64,000 nt of DNA from Pseudomonadota bacterium (GTDB lineage: Bacteria; Pseudomonadota; Gammaproteobacteria; Burkholderiales; Burkholderiaceae_C): assembly GCA_020161145.1 (NCBI GenBank), contig JAIUPQ010000005.1, forward strand, positions 186,001-250,000. Direction: 5' to 3'. Of the stretch, positions 47,746-56,194 are shown piece by piece. The notes below the pieces were generated by a model, which was not told where the DNA came from, made no database searches, and saw only the letters and a list, made by a program, of their open reading frames with translations. A program made the position numbers and the translations under genes. The first letter of the stretch is position 1. Each line of letters opens with the position of its first letter.

Positions 47746-48531
47746 ATGGCCAAGCAAGCAGATTTGTCGCTCAGCAAGAAAGACTATGCCAAGCGCATCG
47801 ACGCGCTGCAACTCGAGCTCAGCGCCATGGCGCGCTGGGCGGCCTACACCGGCGAGCGCGTCCTCATCCTGCTCGAAGGCCGGGACACCGCTGGCAAAAG
47901 CGGCGTCATCAACGCCATCAGCGCCAAGCTCAACCCGCGTCAGTGCCACACCGTGGCACTGGGCAAACCCAGCGAGCGCGAGGCCACACAGTGGTATTTC
48001 CAGCGCTACGTGCCCCACCTGCCGGCGGCGGGCGAGATCATGCTGTTCGATCGCTCCTGGTACAACCGCGCTGGCGTCGAGGCCGTGATGGGCTATTGCA
48101 CGCCAGCCCAGACCGAGGCGTTTCTCAAGCAGGCGCCGGTGTTCGAGCGCATGCTGGTGGCCGACGGCATCCGCCTCTTCAAGTACTGGCTGACCGTCGA
48201 CCAGGCCGAGCAGGAGGCGCGCTTTGCCGAGCGGGCGGATGACCCCCTCAAGCGCTGGAAGCTCTCGCCCATCGACCTCAAGGCCCGCGAGCACTATGCC
48301 GCCTACGGCCAGGCGCGCGATCGCATGCTGGCCGCCACCCACACACCCGAAGCGCCGTGGACGCTGGTGGACTTCAACGACCAGCGCCAGGGCCGCCTGA
48401 CGCTGATCCGCCACCTGCTGGATCACCTGCCCGACGTGGCGGTGCCTTGCCCGGACATCGTGCTGCCGGCACTGGGCCATGCTCCGCTGAAGGAGCGCTT
48501 CAAGGGGCCGCTCAAGCCCATTGCCGCGTAG
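47746..48531 (+). CDS. ppk2: Polyphosphate kinase 2 family protein
   Basis: A 261-residue PPK2-fold kinase that transfers phosphate between polyphosphate and nucleotides. Walker A is LLEGRDTAGKSGVI near residues 43-56, the lid and Walker B region includes MLFDRSWYNRAGVE near 100-113, and DPLKRWKLSPIDLKAREH near 165-182 is a family signature. A single domain of this size fits class I PPK2 (NDP to NTP or the reverse). Polyphosphate links it to Ppx at 31544-33055. GGGAG precedes the ATG. It sits directly after the ATP synthase terminator. Confidence 0.9.
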   Translation: MAKQADLSLSKKDYAKRIDALQLELSAMARWAAYTGERVLILLEGRDTAGKSGVINAISAKLNPRQCHTVALGKPSEREATQWYFQRYVPHLPAAGEIMLFDRSWYNRAGVEAVMGYCTPAQTEAFLKQAPVFERMLVADGIRLFKYWLTVDQAEQEARFAERADDPLKRWKLSPIDLKAREHYAAYGQARDRMLAATHTPEAPWTLVDFNDQRQGRLTLIRHLLDHLPDVAVPCPDIVLPALGHAPLKERFKGPLKPIAA

Positions 48532-48553
48532 CGGGAGCGCGGCGGTTGACCGC

Positions 48554-49084
48554 CTACAGCATCACCAGCGCATCCGGCAGCGCGTTGGCCTTGGCCTCGC
48601 CTTCGGCCAGCGGGCAGTGGCGGCGCAGCAGGGCGTCCACCTCGGCGATGGCCGCCGCCAGGCCGCCCTCGAAGCGGCCATCGGCCAGCGAAGCGCTCAG
48701 GCGCTCAGCGACGCCGCTCCATACCTCAGGGGGCACCTGACCGGTCAGGCCTCGGTCGGCCAGGATTTCGATCGCGTGGTCGGCCAGCAGCAGGTAGATC
48801 AGCACGCCGTTGTTGCCCGGCGTGTCCCAGACACGCAGCTTGCCGAACAGCGTGACCGCGCGGTCGCGCGCCGTCAGCCCACGTCGCAGGTAGCTGGCCG
48901 GCAGGCCACCTTCAATGGCCACGCACAGTTCGGCCGCATGCACGGCCTCGCTGGCGCGCACCTGGGCTTCGAGCCGGGCGGCGGCTTCGGCGGGCAGCTT
49001 GCGCCGCACGTCCTGCACGTCCAGCCAGCGGTGGCGCACCCAACGCGTCAGCCCGGGCTGTCGCAAATCCGTCGCCATCACCAA
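48554..49084 (-). CDS. TPM-domain protein (soluble)
   Basis: A 176-residue protein with one TPM domain (PF04536 type): RKLPAEAAARLEAQVRASE near 30, AELCVAIEGGLP near 52, and VWDTPGNNGVLIYLLLADHAIEILADRGL near 85-115. There is no signal peptide or membrane helix. Such proteins are usually encoded after a secreted TPM protein and LemA, exactly as here; the gene overlaps its upstream neighbour by seven bases. TPM domains have been linked to phosphatase activity in plants and to photosystem repair, but the bacterial role is unclear. Confidence 0.85.
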   Translation of the reverse strand: MVMATDLRQPGLTRWVRHRWLDVQDVRRKLPAEAAARLEAQVRASEAVHAAELCVAIEGGLPASYLRRGLTARDRAVTLFGKLRVWDTPGNNGVLIYLLLADHAIEILADRGLTGQVPPEVWSGVAERLSASLADGRFEGGLAAAIAEVDALLRRHCPLAEGEAKANALPDALVML

Positions 49085-49980
49085 TCTCCTGAGGCGCCGC
49101 CGCCACCAAAATCACCACCGCCACCGGAAGACCAGCCGCCGCCGCCACCACCGCCGCCCCAGCCGCCACCGCCGCCACCCCAGATGATGGGCGGCACGCC
49201 GCCGCCCCCGCGGCCGCGGCGGCCACCGGGCGCGCCCAGCATGCTGCCCACGCCCATGACGGCCACCAGAATCAGGGCCACCACGCCGGCACCCAGGGCA
49301 ATGGCCACCGAGTGGGTCAGCAACCAGGCCAGCCCGCCCGTGGCGCCGGCGCTGGCCACGGTGCCCAGCTTGCGACCCAGAATGCCCGACAGCACGCTGC
49401 CGATGATGGGCACGCCGATGAAGAAGAACACCAGGGGCGAGAAATTGAGGCCGTCGCTGGCGCGCTGGCTGCTGCCGCCGCGCGGCTCGGGCAGCGGCAG
49501 GTGCTCGCCCCGGATGCGGGCCATCACCTGATCCGCCGCTGCCGACAGGCCCTCGGCAAACTTGCCCTCACGAAAGGCGGGCCGCACCGCGCGGTCGATG
49601 ATCTGCCGCGCCGCCAGGTCAGGGATGGCGCCTTCCAGCGCCTTGGCCACCTCGATGCGCACGCGCCGGTCGTCCTTGGAGACGATGATGAGCACGCCAT
49701 CGCCCACGTCGCGCCGGCCGATCTTCCAGGTGGACGCCACGCGGTAGGCAAAGGCTGCGATGTCTTCGGGCGCCGTATTGGGCACCGTCAGCACGGCAAT
49801 CTGCGGCCCGGCCTCGGTCTCAAACGCGGCCAGCTTGGCCTCCAGGGCCGCACGCTCGTCCGCCGTCAGCAGCGCCGCCTCATCCGTCACGCGGGCGCTC
49901 AACTCGGGCACCGCGCGCAGATCCTGGGCGCCGGCCCAGGGCAGGGCCAGCGCCAGCAGCAGCGCGAGCAGCCAGCGCAT
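49078..49980 (-). CDS. TPM-domain membrane protein with glycine-rich tail (YgcG-like)
   Basis: A 300-residue protein: Sec signal (MRWLLALLLALALPWAGAQ), TPM domain at about 28-160 (VTDEAALLTADERAALEAKL, VGDGVLIIVSKDDRRVRIEV), then two or three hydrophobic helices (about 180-245), and a C-terminal tail of 50 residues that is nearly all Gly with Ser and Trp, ending GGGGASGDW. This architecture is the YgcG/TPM type found next to lemA. The sequence GTGGTGATG at 49986-49978 offers several starts; ATG 49980 is preferred, with AGGTGG close upstream. The lemA stop is seven bases away. Confidence 0.88.
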   Translation of the reverse strand: MRWLLALLLALALPWAGAQDLRAVPELSARVTDEAALLTADERAALEAKLAAFETEAGPQIAVLTVPNTAPEDIAAFAYRVASTWKIGRRDVGDGVLIIVSKDDRRVRIEVAKALEGAIPDLAARQIIDRAVRPAFREGKFAEGLSAAADQVMARIRGEHLPLPEPRGGSSQRASDGLNFSPLVFFFIGVPIIGSVLSGILGRKLGTVASAGATGGLAWLLTHSVAIALGAGVVALILVAVMGVGSMLGAPGGRRGRGGGGVPPIIWGGGGGGWGGGGGGGGWSSGGGGDFGGGGASGDW

Positions 49981-49987
49981 CACCACC

Positions 49988-50599
49988 TCAGCGCGAGGCC
50001 GGTTGTGCCTGCTCGAAATTCACCGTCGGCGGCCGTGCGATCTCGGCCTCGTTCTGGACGGTGAAATTGGGCTTGACCGAATAGCCAAAAACCATGGCCG
50101 TCAGGTTGGTGGGGAACTGCCGCGCCAGCGTGTTGTAGCTCTGCACCGTCTGGATGTATTTGTTGCGGGCCACCGTGATGCGGTTTTCGGTGCCCTCCAG
50201 CGTCACCCGCAAGTCCTGGAACGCCTGGTTGGCCTTCAGGTTGGGGTAGTTCTCGGTGACCATCATCAGGCGCGACAGGGCGCGCGTCAGGTCGCCCTGG
50301 GCAGCCTGGAACTGCTCGAATGCGCGCGGATCGTTGATCAGCTCGGGCGTGGCCTGGATGGAGGTGGCCCGCGAGCGCGCCTCGATCACCTGGGTCAGCG
50401 TCGTCTGCTCGAAGTTGGCCTCGCCCTTGACGGTGGCCACGATGTTGGGCACCAGATCGGCCCGGCGCTGGTACTGGTTGAGCACCTCGGACCAGGCCGC
50501 CTTGACCTGCTCGTCCTCGGTCTGGAACTGGTTGTAGCCACAGCCGGTGAGCACGGCGGCCACGGCAAACAGCGCAAACACGCGCAGCAGACGGTTCAT
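49988..50599 (-). CDS. lemA: LemA family lipoprotein
   Basis: A 203-residue protein. The signal ends in lipobox LTGC (Cys near 20), then comes the LemA helical domain: [20 protein letters not shown] near 23-42, [15 protein letters not shown] near 45-60, [18 protein letters not shown] near 110-127 and the C-terminal [19 protein letters not shown]. An AGGAGG site eight bases before ATG 50599 fixes the start. It is the first gene of a three-gene operon with two TPM proteins, a conserved association of unknown function, possibly in envelope homeostasis. Confidence 0.93.
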   Translation of the reverse strand: MNRLLRVFALFAVAAVLTGCGYNQFQTEDEQVKAAWSEVLNQYQRRADLVPNIVATVKGEANFEQTTLTQVIEARSRATSIQATPELINDPRAFEQFQAAQGDLTRALSRLMMVTENYPNLKANQAFQDLRVTLEGTENRITVARNKYIQTVQSYNTLARQFPTNLTAMVFGYSVKPNFTVQNEAEIARPPTVNFEQAQPASR

Positions 50600-50667
50600 C
50601 ACAAAGCCTCCTGAATGGGGGAATAACGGGCGCAATGGTAGCTGGGGTCAAACGGGATAATGCCAAG

Positions 50668-51765
50668 ATGTTTGCCCCGCTCCAGAACGACACTTTTTTG
50701 CGCGCCTGCCTGCGCCAGCCGACCACCCACACCCCGCTCTGGCTGATGCGCCAGGCCGGCCGCTACCTGCCCGAGTACCGCGCCACGCGGGCCAAGGCGG
50801 GCAGTTTCATGGGGTTGGCGACGAACACCGACTACGCCACCGAGGTCACGCTGCAGCCGCTGGCCCGCTACGCGCTGGACGCTGCCATCTTGTTCTCCGA
50901 CATCCTCACCGTGCCCGACGCCATGGGGCTGGGCCTGTCGTTCCAGTTGGGCGAAGGCCCGCGCTTCGCCCATCCGGTGCGAGATGAAGCGGCGGTTGCG
51001 AGGCTGGCCGTGCCGGACATGGCGCGGCTGCGCTATGTGTTCGACGCCGTCACCAGCATCCGCAAGGCCTTGAACGGGCGCGTGCCGCTGATCGGCTTTT
51101 CGGGCAGCCCCTGGACGCTGGCCTGCTACATGGTCGAGGGGGGCGGCAGCGACGACTACCGGTTGGTCAAGTCCATGCTTTACGCCCGGCCTGACCTGAT
51201 GCACCGCATGCTCAGCATCAACGCCGACGCCGTGGCGCTCTACCTCAACACCCAGATCCAGGCCGGCGCCCAGGCCGTGATGGTGTTCGACTCCTGGGGC
51301 GGCGTGCTGGCCGACGGCGCGTTCCAGGACTTCTCGCTGGCGTACACCCGTCGCGTGGTGAGCCAACTCCAGCGCGAGGCCGGCGGTGTCCGCGTGCCCG
51401 TCATCGTCTTCACCAAGGGCGGCGGACCCTGGCTGGCCCAGATTGCCGACTGCGGCGCCGACGTGGTGGGGGTGGACTGGACGGTCAACCTCGCGGCCGC
51501 GCGCGCCCAGGTGGGCGCGCGCGTGGCGCTGCAAGGCAACCTCGACCCCAACGTGTTGTTTGCCCCGCCCGAGGTCGTGGCCACCGAAGCGCGCCGGGTG
51601 CTGGACGCCTTTGGCCCGCCCCAGCGCACCGACGGCGGCTGGGACGGCCACGTCTTCAACCTGGGCCATGGCATCAGCCAGTACACGCCGCCCGAACATG
51701 TGGCGGCCTTGGTCGAGGCCGTGCACAGCCACAGCCGCAGCCTGCGCAGGATGGCGGGTGAGTGA
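50668..51765 (+). CDS. hemE: Uroporphyrinogen decarboxylase
   Basis: A 365-residue haem-biosynthesis enzyme that removes four acetate carboxyls from uroporphyrinogen III to give coproporphyrinogen III. Signatures are [19 protein letters not shown] near 27-45 (substrate-binding Arg residues), [15 protein letters not shown] near 77-91 (catalytic Asp) and [16 protein letters not shown] near 140-155. The length matches E. coli HemE (354). It is divergent from lemA with a 68-base gap. The start is placed at ATG 50668 (MFAPLQND). Confidence 0.97.
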   Translation: MFAPLQNDTFLRACLRQPTTHTPLWLMRQAGRYLPEYRATRAKAGSFMGLATNTDYATEVTLQPLARYALDAAILFSDILTVPDAMGLGLSFQLGEGPRFAHPVRDEAAVARLAVPDMARLRYVFDAVTSIRKALNGRVPLIGFSGSPWTLACYMVEGGGSDDYRLVKSMLYARPDLMHRMLSINADAVALYLNTQIQAGAQAVMVFDSWGGVLADGAFQDFSLAYTRRVVSQLQREAGGVRVPVIVFTKGGGPWLAQIADCGADVVGVDWTVNLAAARAQVGARVALQGNLDPNVLFAPPEVVATEARRVLDAFGPPQRTDGGWDGHVFNLGHGISQYTPPEHVAALVEAVHSHSRSLRRMAGE

Positions 51766-52021
51766 ATGCTCAGGGCTTGACTTATCCCCAATTCCTTGAC
51801 CTCACTGGGGACGCTCGTTTGCCATGCGATGCGGCACGGGCGGCCGTACCAAGCTATTGATTTGAAAAAAGATTTTGACCCCCATCCACTGCGCCATGCC
51901 CGGCGCAACCACGGTGGATCAAGCGCTTAGGCCGTTTTCTTCAGGGTTCCCCACAAAGTTATCCACAGGTCGGTGATGGGTAAAAAACTCTTTTAGATCA
52001 ATTGGTTAACATAAATTTTTG
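51766..52021. other. Intergenic DnaA-box cluster with AT-rich stretch
   Basis: This 256-base gap between hemE and priA has no plausible gene. It holds a perfect DnaA box TTATCCACA (51959-51967) and a one-mismatch box TTATCCCCA (51782-51790). Two-mismatch relatives occur at 51947-51955 and, inverted, near 51913-51921. A stretch at about 51979-52020 (TAAAAAACTCTTTTAGATCA and on) is strikingly AT-rich for this genome and includes a GATC. It may be a DnaA-titration or regulatory region for priA; a true origin is not claimed. Confidence 0.5.
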
Positions 52022-54118
52022 ATGTCAGTTGAAGTGTCACTTGAGCAAACTTATCCAAGTTCACCTCAGGTGCTGATCCCCCATGCCATTGCCGTGGCCG
52101 CGCCCCAGCATGCCGGCCTGGGCGACGTGCTGACCTGGGGGCATCCACAGGTGCTGCCGGCCGGCACGCTGGTGCGTGTGCCGCTGGGCGCACGCACCGT
52201 GCTGGGGTTGGTCTGGGACCACGCCGTGCCGGTGGCCGCCGATGTGGCCATCAAGCCGGTGGCGGACGTGCTGGGCCTGCCGGCGCTGCCCACCGCCTGG
52301 CGGGCGCTGGTGGCGTTTGCCGCCCGCTACTACCAGCGCAGCCTGGGCGAGCTGGCGTTGGCCGTGCTGCCACCCGAGCTGCGCAAGCTGGACGGCGCGG
52401 CCCTGGCCCGGCGTGCCCGGCGCAAGGCACGCACCGCACAAGAAGTGGCGCCGGCACCACGGCCCGACCCCAATGCCGAACAGCTGGCCGCCCTGGCCGC
52501 CCTCACCGAAGCCGGGCTGATGGCGCAGCCGCCCTGTCTGCTGCTGCACGGCGTCACCGGCAGCGGCAAGACCGAGGTGTATTTGCGCGCCGCCGAGGCC
52601 GCGCTGGCGGCGGGCCGCCAGGTGCTGGTGCTGGTGCCCGAAATCAACCTGACGCCGCAACTCGAAGCGCGCTTCGCCGGCCGGTTTGGCGCGCAGCGGT
52701 TGGTGGCGCTGCACAGCGGGCTCACCCCGGCGCGGCGGCTGGCGCACTGGCTGGCGGCGCTGGATGGCCGGGCCGATGTGGTGCTGGGCACGCGGCTGTC
52801 GGTGTTTGCGCCGCTGCCCCGGCTGGGCCTCATCGTCGTCGATGAAGAGCACGACCCCAGCTACAAGCAGCAAGACGGCGCGCGCTACTCGGCGCGCGAC
52901 CTCGCCGTCTACCGTGGCCATCTCGAGCGCGTGCCCGTGGTGCTGGGCTCGGCCACCCCCTCGCTGGAAAGCTGGCGCCTGGCGCAGCAGGGCCGCTACC
53001 GGCTGCTGGCGCTGCACCAGCGCGTGGGGGCGGCGCCGCTGCCCACCGTGCGCGTGGTGGACATGACGCGGCAGCCCGCGCCACCGCCAGGCCAGCCGGC
53101 CGCCCCGCTGTCGGCCCCGCTGGTGGCCGCCGTCGCCGAGCGGCTGGCGCGGGGCGAACAAAGCCTGCTGTTTCTCAACCGGCGCGGCTATGCGCCGGTG
53201 CTGCAATGCGGCGCCTGCGGCTGGAAGAGCGACTGCCCGCATTGCAGCGCCTGGCGTGTATTCCACAAGGCCGACCGCAGCCTGCGCTGCCACCACTGCG
53301 GCTACAGCGTGCGCGTGCCGCGTGCCTGCCCCGACTGCGGCAACCTCGACATCCACCCGGTGGGCCGCGGCACCGAGCAACTCGCCGAGCAGGTCAGCGC
53401 CCTGTGGCCCGCCGCGCGCGTGGCTCGCATCGACGCCGACTCTACCCGCCTGGTGGGCGCGCTCGAAGCGCAACTGGCCGCCGTCCACGCCGGCGAGGTG
53501 GACATCCTGGTGGGCACCCAGATGGTCACCAAAGGCCACGACTTCCGGCGCATGACGCTGGTGGCGGCCGTCAACCCCGACGGGGCGCTGTATTCGGAGG
53601 ACTTCCGCGCCCCCGAGCGCCTCTTTGCCACCTTGATGCAGGCCGCAGGCCGGGCCGGTCGCGCCGGCGAGGGGTCGGCCGAGATGTGGGTGCAGACCGC
53701 CAGCCCTGCTCACGCCCTCTACCGCGCGCTGGCCAGCCACGACTACGCGGCGTTCGCCAGTGCCCAGTTGGCCGAGCGTGAGATGGCCGGCCTGCCGCCC
53801 TACAGCCACCTGGCCTTGCTGCGCGTCGAGGCCAGGACGGCCGTCGCTGCCGAAGCCTTTGCCCGCGCCGCGCGCGGCGCCGCGCAGGACTGGCTGGCGG
53901 CCCACGGCGAACAGGGCGTGCGCGTCTACCCGCCGCTGCCGCCCGCCGTCGCCCGCGTCGCCGGGCTGGAGCGGCGCCAGATGCTGGTCGAGGCCGCCAG
54001 CCGCGCCGCGCTGCAAAAGCTGCTGGCGGCCTGGGGGCCCCTGCTGCCGGCGCTGCGCGGCAGCGGCGCCGAGCGCGTAGCGCGCTGGGCGTTGGACGTG
54101 GATCCGGCGGTGCTGTGA
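52022..54118 (+). CDS. priA: Primosomal replication restart helicase PriA
   Basis: A 698-residue superfamily-2 helicase that reloads the replisome at stalled forks. The N-terminal 3'-DNA-binding domain spans about 1-105. Walker A is GVTGSGKTEVY near 179, the DEEHDPSYK motif II is near 278, and the zinc-binding Cys cluster (CGACGWKSDCPHC, CHHCGYS, CPDCGN) spans about 395-440. Motifs V/VI include GTQMVTKGHDF near 497 and AAGRAGRAGEG near 540. All catalytic residues are present. ATG 52022 is directly preceded by the AT-rich sequence with no strong ribosome site, so the exact start is uncertain. Confidence 0.96.
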   Translation: MSVEVSLEQTYPSSPQVLIPHAIAVAAPQHAGLGDVLTWGHPQVLPAGTLVRVPLGARTVLGLVWDHAVPVAADVAIKPVADVLGLPALPTAWRALVAFAARYYQRSLGELALAVLPPELRKLDGAALARRARRKARTAQEVAPAPRPDPNAEQLAALAALTEAGLMAQPPCLLLHGVTGSGKTEVYLRAAEAALAAGRQVLVLVPEINLTPQLEARFAGRFGAQRLVALHSGLTPARRLAHWLAALDGRADVVLGTRLSVFAPLPRLGLIVVDEEHDPSYKQQDGARYSARDLAVYRGHLERVPVVLGSATPSLESWRLAQQGRYRLLALHQRVGAAPLPTVRVVDMTRQPAPPPGQPAAPLSAPLVAAVAERLARGEQSLLFLNRRGYAPVLQCGACGWKSDCPHCSAWRVFHKADRSLRCHHCGYSVRVPRACPDCGNLDIHPVGRGTEQLAEQVSALWPAARVARIDADSTRLVGALEAQLAAVHAGEVDILVGTQMVTKGHDFRRMTLVAAVNPDGALYSEDFRAPERLFATLMQAAGRAGRAGEGSAEMWVQTASPAHALYRALASHDYAAFASAQLAEREMAGLPPYSHLALLRVEARTAVAAEAFARAARGAAQDWLAAHGEQGVRVYPPLPPAVARVAGLERRQMLVEAASRAALQKLLAAWGPLLPALRGSGAERVARWALDVDPAVL

Positions 54119-54142
54119 GGTGTGGCCGCGCCGCCCAAGGCG

Positions 54143-55216
54143 TCAGGCCACGCGCCGCAGCCGGGCCTTGCCCTTGACCGCAGCCCCCAGCGTGCCGCCG
54201 AACAAATCCTTGGGATCCTCCACCTCGGGGATGAGGTCGATCTGGCGTACGGCCTGCGGGTGCTCGGCAGCCAGGCGGTTGAGGTAGCGCAGCGCCGAGA
54301 AGTCCTCCAGCGCAAAGCCCACCGAGTCGAACAGCGTCACCTCTTCGGCCGTGCGGCGGGCGCTGACGCCGGTGCGCACCACGTCGGCGAACTCGGTCAC
54401 CGCGAAGTCGTCCGGCATTTGCTGAATCTCGCCCTCGATGCGCGATTGCGGCTCGTACTCGACGAAGACGCGCACGTCGGGCCGCAGCAAGATGTCTTTG
54501 TGCAGCTCGGTCTTGCCTGGGCAATCACCGCCCACACCGTTGATGTGCATGCCCGGCTCGATCATGTCGGGCGTGAGGATGATGGCGTTGCGCTTGTCGG
54601 CCGTCACCGTGGTGACGATGTCGGCACCGCGCACGGCCTCGGCCACGCTGTCGGCGCGCGTCACGCGCAGATCGGCCAGCGTGGGCAACTGGGCCAGGTT
54701 GTGCATCAGCTTGGCGGTGGCGCCGCCGTCCACGTCGTAGAGCACCAGCTCGCGCACGCCCAGCATGTGGTGAAAGGCAATGGCCTGGAACTCGCTTTGC
54801 GAGCCGTTGCCGATCAGCGCCATGCGGCGGCAGTCGGGCCGCGCCATCCAGCGCGCGGCCAGCGCCGACATGGCGGCCGTGCGCAGCGCGGTGGTCAGCG
54901 TCAGCTCCGACAGCAGCACCGGCCGGCCCGTTTCCACATCGGCCAGCACACCAAAGGCCATCACGGTCAACAGCCCCAGGTCGGTGTTCTTGGGATGGCC
55001 GTTGACGTATTTGAAGCCGTACTGGGCGCCGTCGCTGGTGGGCATGAGCTCGATCACGCCCACGTCGGAGTGGCTGGCCAGCCGGGCCGATTTCTCGAAC
55101 TGGTCCCAACGCCGGTAGTCGGCCTCGATTTCCTCGGCCAGTGCGGCGATGAAGGGCGCCACGCCCATGCGCTGCAGCAGTGTGCGCAAGCCGGCCACGC
55201 CGATGTAGTTCACCAT
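54143..55216 (-). CDS. ocd: Ornithine cyclodeaminase
   Basis: A 357-residue member of the OCD/mu-crystallin family, probably converting L-ornithine to L-proline and ammonia with bound NAD. The Rossmann motif is MALIGNGSQSEFQAIAF near 135-150. The catalytic Asp lies in the diagnostic VGGDCPGKTELH near 228-240, which separates true OCD from alanine-dehydrogenase or imine-reductase relatives. FGFKYVNGHPKN-like residues near 68 (GFKYVNGHPKN) supply the substrate Lys. The length matches characterised OCD (about 350). It is monocistronic and convergent with priA. It could drain arginine-derived ornithine, for example from cyanophycin breakdown. Confidence 0.9.
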   Translation of the reverse strand: MVNYIGVAGLRTLLQRMGVAPFIAALAEEIEADYRRWDQFEKSARLASHSDVGVIELMPTSDGAQYGFKYVNGHPKNTDLGLLTVMAFGVLADVETGRPVLLSELTLTTALRTAAMSALAARWMARPDCRRMALIGNGSQSEFQAIAFHHMLGVRELVLYDVDGGATAKLMHNLAQLPTLADLRVTRADSVAEAVRGADIVTTVTADKRNAIILTPDMIEPGMHINGVGGDCPGKTELHKDILLRPDVRVFVEYEPQSRIEGEIQQMPDDFAVTEFADVVRTGVSARRTAEEVTLFDSVGFALEDFSALRYLNRLAAEHPQAVRQIDLIPEVEDPKDLFGGTLGAAVKGKARLRRVA

Positions 55217-55297
55217 GTGCTTTGCCTCGGGTGTTTCAAAGCGGTGATTGTGCCCGGCTGCCTATACTGCCGGTGACAAGACGCTCCAGGGTTGGCG

Positions 55298-56194
55298 ATG
55301 CAAATTGACGCGGTACGCATCTGGGCCGGCGAGGCGCAGCCGGTGTTCATCTGTGGCATCGAGCGCTCGGGCACTTCGATGCTGCAACTGGCGCTGGCGC
55401 GGCATCCGGCGCTGTTCGCCGTGCCCGATGTGTACGAGACCTTCATGTTCGCCACGCCCGAGGCCATCTTGCGCGAGCCGGCGCCGGGCATGGCGGTGGC
55501 CTATCTGGGTGGCGAGCGGCAGCTGGAGTGGTTTCGCGCCCGCTACGCGGTGGCGGGGCTGGGCGACGACGATCTGATCCGCGCCTTCTTCCACTTTGCC
55601 GCCCACACGGTCTACCCCGGCCAGCGGCCGCTGGAGAAGACGCCCAGCCATGTGCGCCAACTGGCGCGCATCTTCAAGCTGTTTCCGCGCGCCCGGGTCA
55701 TCGTCTGCACCCGCGACATGCCGGCCGTCGTGGCCAGCTACCGCAAGCGCATGGCCAGCGAACAGGCCATGGGCCTGCCTCGCGAGGTCTGGGGCTGGAT
55801 GGACCGCAGCACCGAGGCCTTGATCACCCACTGCCTGACGGTGGCCGAGCAGGTGCGTGCCGCCGCGACGACCCATGGCGCGCAGATGTATGTGGCGCCT
55901 TATGCCTGGCTGACGGCCGATGCGCCTGCGGCCCTGGCGGCGTTGTGCGCGTTTGCGGGCCTTGCACCTTGCGACGCGCTGCTGGCGCCCAAGCCGCGCC
56001 AGCAAAGCCGCGTGGACAGCCTGCTGACCCGCCCCATCGGCCCCCGTGAGGCCAGCCCTGCGGACGGCGCGGCCGATGCGCATGAGCAGGCCGTGGTGCG
56101 CGCGCGCGCCACGGCCCTGCCGCCGCTGTGGGATACGCCGGGTTCGCTGCAGGCGCTGGTGGGCGTCAACCCCGCGTCGCCAACCACCGTGTGA
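55298..56194 (+). CDS. Sulfotransferase family protein
   Basis: A 298-residue cytoplasmic protein with the PAPS-binding signature of sulfotransferases: 5'-phosphosulfate loop FICGIERSGTSMLQLAL near 18-34 and the 3'-phosphate segment ARVIVCTRDMPAVVASYRK near 133-151. The acceptor is unknown. It may be a glycan, since the convergent genes are glycosyltransferases whose 3' end overlaps this gene by 29 bases. ATG 55298 is taken; a TTG six bases earlier is also in frame. The ocd gene is divergent, 82 bases away. Confidence 0.82.
   Translation: MQIDAVRIWAGEAQPVFICGIERSGTSMLQLALARHPALFAVPDVYETFMFATPEAILREPAPGMAVAYLGGERQLEWFRARYAVAGLGDDDLIRAFFHFAAHTVYPGQRPLEKTPSHVRQLARIFKLFPRARVIVCTRDMPAVVASYRKRMASEQAMGLPREVWGWMDRSTEALITHCLTVAEQVRAAATTHGAQMYVAPYAWLTADAPAALAALCAFAGLAPCDALLAPKPRQQSRVDSLLTRPIGPREASPADGAADAHEQAVVRARATALPPLWDTPGSLQALVGVNPASPTTV

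Noticed and set aside
49078-49230. Repetitive GGC/GCC run that might look like a tandem repeat or CRISPR fragment
   Set aside because: It encodes the Gly-rich tail of the TPM protein in frame; there are no regular repeat-spacer units, and no CRISPR array was found anywhere in the window.
51766-52021. Calling this gap the chromosomal origin oriC
   Set aside because: Only one perfect DnaA box is present, dnaA/dnaN/rpmH are not in the window, and GC skew cannot be computed here. Reported only as a candidate DnaA-binding region.
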